Shown in pieces: positions 33,918-35,585 of a stretch of 35,585 bases of DNA. Under the pieces are notes generated by a model, which saw only the letters and a list, made by a program, of their open reading frames with translations, did not search any database and was not told where the DNA came from. Where the stretch lies: NCBI GenBank assembly GCA_014695345.1, contig JACJOC010000021.1:1-35585 (forward strand), written 5' to 3'. The translations under genes and the position numbers were made by a program. Position 1 is the first letter of the stretch. Every line of letters starts with the position of its first letter. This DNA comes from Cyanobacteria bacterium FACHB-471 (GTDB lineage Bacteria > Cyanobacteriota > Cyanobacteriia > Elainellales > Elainellaceae).

Positions 33918-34072
33918 TTTTTCTTTCTCCTTAATAAATTGTTTGCTTAAGATTAGCTTTGGCTTAACTAATCTCAATTCAAAGATATGAGTTTTAGTCG
34001 ATGATTTCAAGATATAAAAGCTCTTTTTTGATGCATAATTAAAGGTATTTTGTTTCTAAAATCAAGCGCCGT
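33918..34072 (-). repeat. Upstream region of precursor 1, duplicated at 34819-34974
   Basis: The two regions match at about nine bases in ten over ~155 bp; similarity continues into the leader codons. The boundary at ~34072 lies exactly where the truncated protease copy ends, marking a duplication junction. Confidence 0.85.
33982..34010 (-). promoter_or_regulatory. Promoter of precursor 1
   Basis: On the minus strand TTGAAA (34010-34005), a 17-bp spacer and TATCTT (33987-33982) form a sigma-70-like promoter, 65 bp before the ATG. The identical layout occurs upstream of precursor 2. Confidence 0.6.
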
Positions 34073-34391
34073 CTCGATCCTCTTCAGTAAAGGTATGAAA
34101 AAATAGCTCTGCCCCTGGTGCAATATCGTGTATTTTTTGACCTAATGTCCTACCTTTATCCGATAGTAGCTCATCAGTGTCTGCAAGAATAGTCACAGGC
34201 AGGCGATATCCAAAAGGATTCGCTTTTCTAGGTAAATCTCCACTTTTAACATTTTCATTTAATCCAGAAAGCGAATTGAGACTATCCGAGATGATGCCAA
34301 CTTTAATTCCTTTACCGTCAAGACCAAAACGCTGGCGTGCAACGTTTTCCTTTATTTCTATGTCGTTTGATGACGTTACTTTTCCGACCAT
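34062..34391 (-). pseudogene. Truncated copy of the S8 protease N-terminus
   Basis: 109 residues that match the start of the protease at 31528-33336 almost throughout (FGLDGKGIKVGIISDS; APGAELFFHTFTEED). They end where the upstream region of precursor 1 begins; the last codons and the TGA come from that junction. It keeps the Asp but has Lys where the full copy has Glu79 (SDKGRTLGQ), and lacks the Ser domain. It cannot be an active protease. A remaining role as an inhibitor-like fragment is only speculation. Confidence 0.85.
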
Positions 34392-34419
34392 AAAAACTCA
34401 TAGTTGTAAATTCAAATTA

Positions 34420-34464
34420 AAGGTCTAAGGAAAATTCTAGAAATGAACCTACCCCTTAGACCTT
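34420..34464. repeat. 11-bp-stem inverted repeat upstream of the protease copy
   Basis: AAGGTCTAAGG (34420-34430) and CCTTAGACCTT (34454-34464) are perfect complements around 23 nt. It lies between precursor 2 and the truncated protease copy and has no counterpart before the full protease. Confidence 0.6.
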
Positions 34465-34494
34465 CAACTTGATAGCGAGTGCAACTGCTTACTG

Positions 34495-34545
34495 ACTAAC
34501 TCTACTGACATTTCAAACTGTTGATGATAGTAGAGTTAGTTTTTA
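34495..34545. terminator. 12-bp-stem hairpin with T-run on the plus strand
   Basis: ACTAACTCTACT (34495-34506) pairs with AGTAGAGTTAGT (34529-34540), and TTTTT follows on the plus strand. It lies 33 bp beyond the stop of precursor 2 (minus strand). In the minus direction there is no T-run, so its role in ending the precursor message is unclear. Confidence 0.5.
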
Positions 34546-34572
34546 TTAGCTAGCCAAAAAAGTAGCTAGCTA

Positions 34573-34818
34573 CTATTCCGGAGTAGATAGAGAAGCACCT
34601 CCCAAAGCAAAATATGGTCCAGCAAATGCTCCTATGCGAGCACCTAAGAAGGCAGCACGCCCTATATCTCCCAACCTGTATTCATTGTACTTTCCATGTG
34701 AATATCCAGCCGCATAAGTACCTGCAACGATTCCTCCATTTACCGCTTTTGTATCCTCATAGCTCAGTTCAGACAATGAGCAAGAATTACCCAGATTTAA
34801 CACTTTAATCTGTGCCAT
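34573..34818 (-). CDS. Double-glycine-leader peptide precursor 2
   Basis: An 81-residue precursor. The 29-residue leader (MAQIKVLNLGNSCSLSELS then YEDTKAVNGG) aligns without gaps with that of precursor 1. The 52-residue core begins IVAGTYAAGYSHGKYNEYR and has small-residue motifs (GARIGAFAGPY, ALGGASLSTPE). These are GxxxG-like runs of Gly/Ala typical of membrane-inserting class II bacteriocins. It has no Cys in the core. The ribosome site AAGGAG is 9 nt upstream. Gly/Ala-rich core 2 and hydrophobic core 1 could form a two-peptide system; this is inference. Confidence 0.85.
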   Translation of the reverse strand: MAQIKVLNLGNSCSLSELSYEDTKAVNGGIVAGTYAAGYSHGKYNEYRLGDIGRAAFLGARIGAFAGPYFALGGASLSTPE

Positions 34819-34974
34819 TGTTTTCTTTCTCCTTAATACAGTTGTTTGGTTGAGATTAGCTTTGGTTTAACTAATCTAGATTCAAAGATATGAGTTTTAG
34901 TCGATGACTTCAAGATATAAAAGCTCTTTTTTGATGCATAATTAAAGGTGTTTTGTTTCTAAAATTAAGCGTCG
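34819..34974 (-). repeat. Upstream region of precursor 2, duplicated at 33918-34072
   Basis: Near-identical to the region upstream of precursor 1, with scattered single-base differences. The block ends at about 34974, where similarity is lost. Confidence 0.85.
34885..34913 (-). promoter_or_regulatory. Promoter of precursor 2
   Basis: On the minus strand TTGAAG (34913-34908), the same 17-bp spacer as in copy 1 and TATCTT (34890-34885). The conserved spacing and spacer sequence suggest both precursors are expressed together. Confidence 0.6.
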
Positions 34975-35030
34975 TTTCCTGCGTTTCTAACTACAGAATG
35001 GACATAAGCGATCGCTACTTTTATCCCCAC

Positions 35031-35142
35031 CACTCCTCCACTGCCTCAAACATGCCACTTCTAACCGTTTCATATGAATTCTGTGACTTTTGTAATAGTT
35101 CACAGAATTCCTGGATTTTTGAGTCCGAGAGGTAAACAGAAG
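35031..35142 (+). repeat. Leader-like block repeated at 25151-25254 (copy 2)
   Basis: Contains the same ordered blocks as copy 1 (CACTTCTAACC, TTTTGTAA, TTCACAGAATTCCTGGA, TCCGAGA). No regulator gene follows here, so it is probably the remains of a second exporter locus or a moved promoter. Confidence 0.6.
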
Positions 35143-35435
35143 TTCGCTTCGGAGCATCAAGGCGCACTGTTCCCACGCAATGCGCAATGAGTGCAGGAGC
35201 AAAGGCTAAAAGCAAGCCGTAGCAGGGCTTGCAAGAATTCTCTTGACATCCTGGACAATGACATCAAGAAGCGTTTCAGGGGAACAGGCAATGATGTCAG
35301 AACAGACAATTTCATTAAGCGCAGCAGGGTTAGAATTGACGGCAAGTCCACAGCCCAATCCTGTTATCCCCGCCTGGTTTGCAGAGGCACGAAACTGTCA
35401 GAACTGAGTACTCAAATTGAGGGTAGAAGCCCCTG
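35143..35435. other. Stretch before the right terminal repeat, no supportable gene
   Basis: Short open frames exist on both strands (for example a plus frame ending PNPVIPAWFAEARNCQN at about 35393), but none has a start, ribosome site or recognisable family. It may hold a gene interrupted by the terminal repeat. Confidence 0.4.
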
Positions 35436-35585
35436 CCCTGGCTGCCTGACAGAAGTAGGTGAAACCCAGCAAACACAAGGGAATTGGCGAAGAAGGTAGA
35501 GAGTCATGAGAGGCTAGAGTTACCACACAACAGCCCAAAATCATGACACCCTCTACCCATTTGTATGGTCAACTATTCGACCAGT
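35436..35585. repeat. Right terminal inverted repeat (150 bp)
   Basis: Reverse complement of bases 1-150 with one mismatch. Identity begins sharply at 35436 (CCCTGGCTGCCTGACAGAAG), which may be the outer end of the insertion sequence. Confidence 0.95.
35543..35585 (+). CDS. Start of an insertion-sequence transposase (partial)
   Basis: ATG 35543 opens the frame MTPSTHLYGQLFDQ, cut by the window end. It is the mirror copy of the frame at 43-1 and reads outward from the segment. Confidence 0.35.
   Translation, partial: MTPSTHLYGQLFDQ

Noticed and set aside
33708-34010. 100-residue version of precursor 1
   Set aside because: The extra 31 codons lie in the conserved promoter and leader region, while a strong AAGGAG site and the paralogue point to ATG 33917.
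35191-35499. Plus-strand 102-codon frame running into the right terminal repeat
   Set aside because: Composition is rich in Arg, Ser and Cys, there is no ribosome site, and it crosses the repeat boundary, so it is probably fortuitous.
1-35585. tRNA, rRNA or known riboswitch
   Set aside because: No cloverleaf, rRNA core sequence or riboswitch consensus was recognised on either strand by eye.

Overview
The window looks like accessory DNA of a cyanobacterium, probably a filamentous one, on a plasmid or plasmid-derived island. The grounds are the very frequent HIP1 octamer (GCGATCGC and near variants), a ParA/ParB pair, an AAA_35-type ATPase fused to WD40 repeats, a HetC-like transporter with a cyclic-nucleotide-binding domain, and many mobile-element relics. 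Both ends carry the same 150-bp sequence in inverted orientation (149/150 identical). It appears to be the outer part of an insertion sequence whose transposase reads outward at each end, so the window is probably a contig or segment bounded by two copies of one repeat.

Layout. 0-2.7 kb: a cyanobacterial protein cut at its 5' end by the terminal repeat, a DadA-like FAD oxidoreductase, and a decayed dsRNA-binding-domain relic. 2.8-6.6 kb: two hypothetical proteins, a GIY-YIG nuclease, ParA and ParB, and a frameshifted coiled-coil relic. 6.9-9.0 kb: a large DUF4238 protein. 9.3-14.9 kb: an IS110 relic, then a cassette holding an ImmA/IrrE peptidase and XRE repressor (minus strand), divergent from a Cas4-like Fe-S nuclease and a long prokaryotic Argonaute with a DEDD catalytic tetrad. 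This cassette is bracketed by copies of one palindrome, TTCTGTCGAT-N10-ATCGACAGAA (two on the left, one on the right), and is followed by a tyrosine recombinase that is broken by a frameshift and has Cys where the catalytic Tyr should be.

15.0-22.6 kb: a two-gene minus-strand unit encoding an HTH-TIR-AAA protein and an AAA-transmembrane-14xWD40 protein. It resembles an NLR-type defence protein split into an effector half and a sensor half. A divergent Ser/Thr kinase with a membrane anchor follows, then a DUF3592-like membrane protein. 23.1-23.9 kb: a dead IS6-family element.

24.1-35 kb: a secretion and bacteriocin locus. It contains a small RTX protein, an HTH regulator, a peptidase-containing ABC transporter (cNMP domain, C39 peptidase, ABC), an HlyD adaptor, a parvulin-type prolyl isomerase, a subtilisin-like protease with RTX repeats, and two short precursors with 29-residue double-glycine leaders. 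The precursors share leader, promoter and C-terminal tail but have different cores. The second unit ends in a truncated copy of the protease gene, so a precursor-plus-protease unit appears to have been duplicated in tandem. The C39 transporter would cleave and export the precursors across the inner membrane with HlyD, and the prolyl isomerase would assist folding.

Taken together, two probable defence systems (Argonaute; TIR/AAA/WD40) and one antagonism system (double-glycine peptides) sit together on apparently mobile DNA. Assignments rest on motifs read by eye; no database search was possible.
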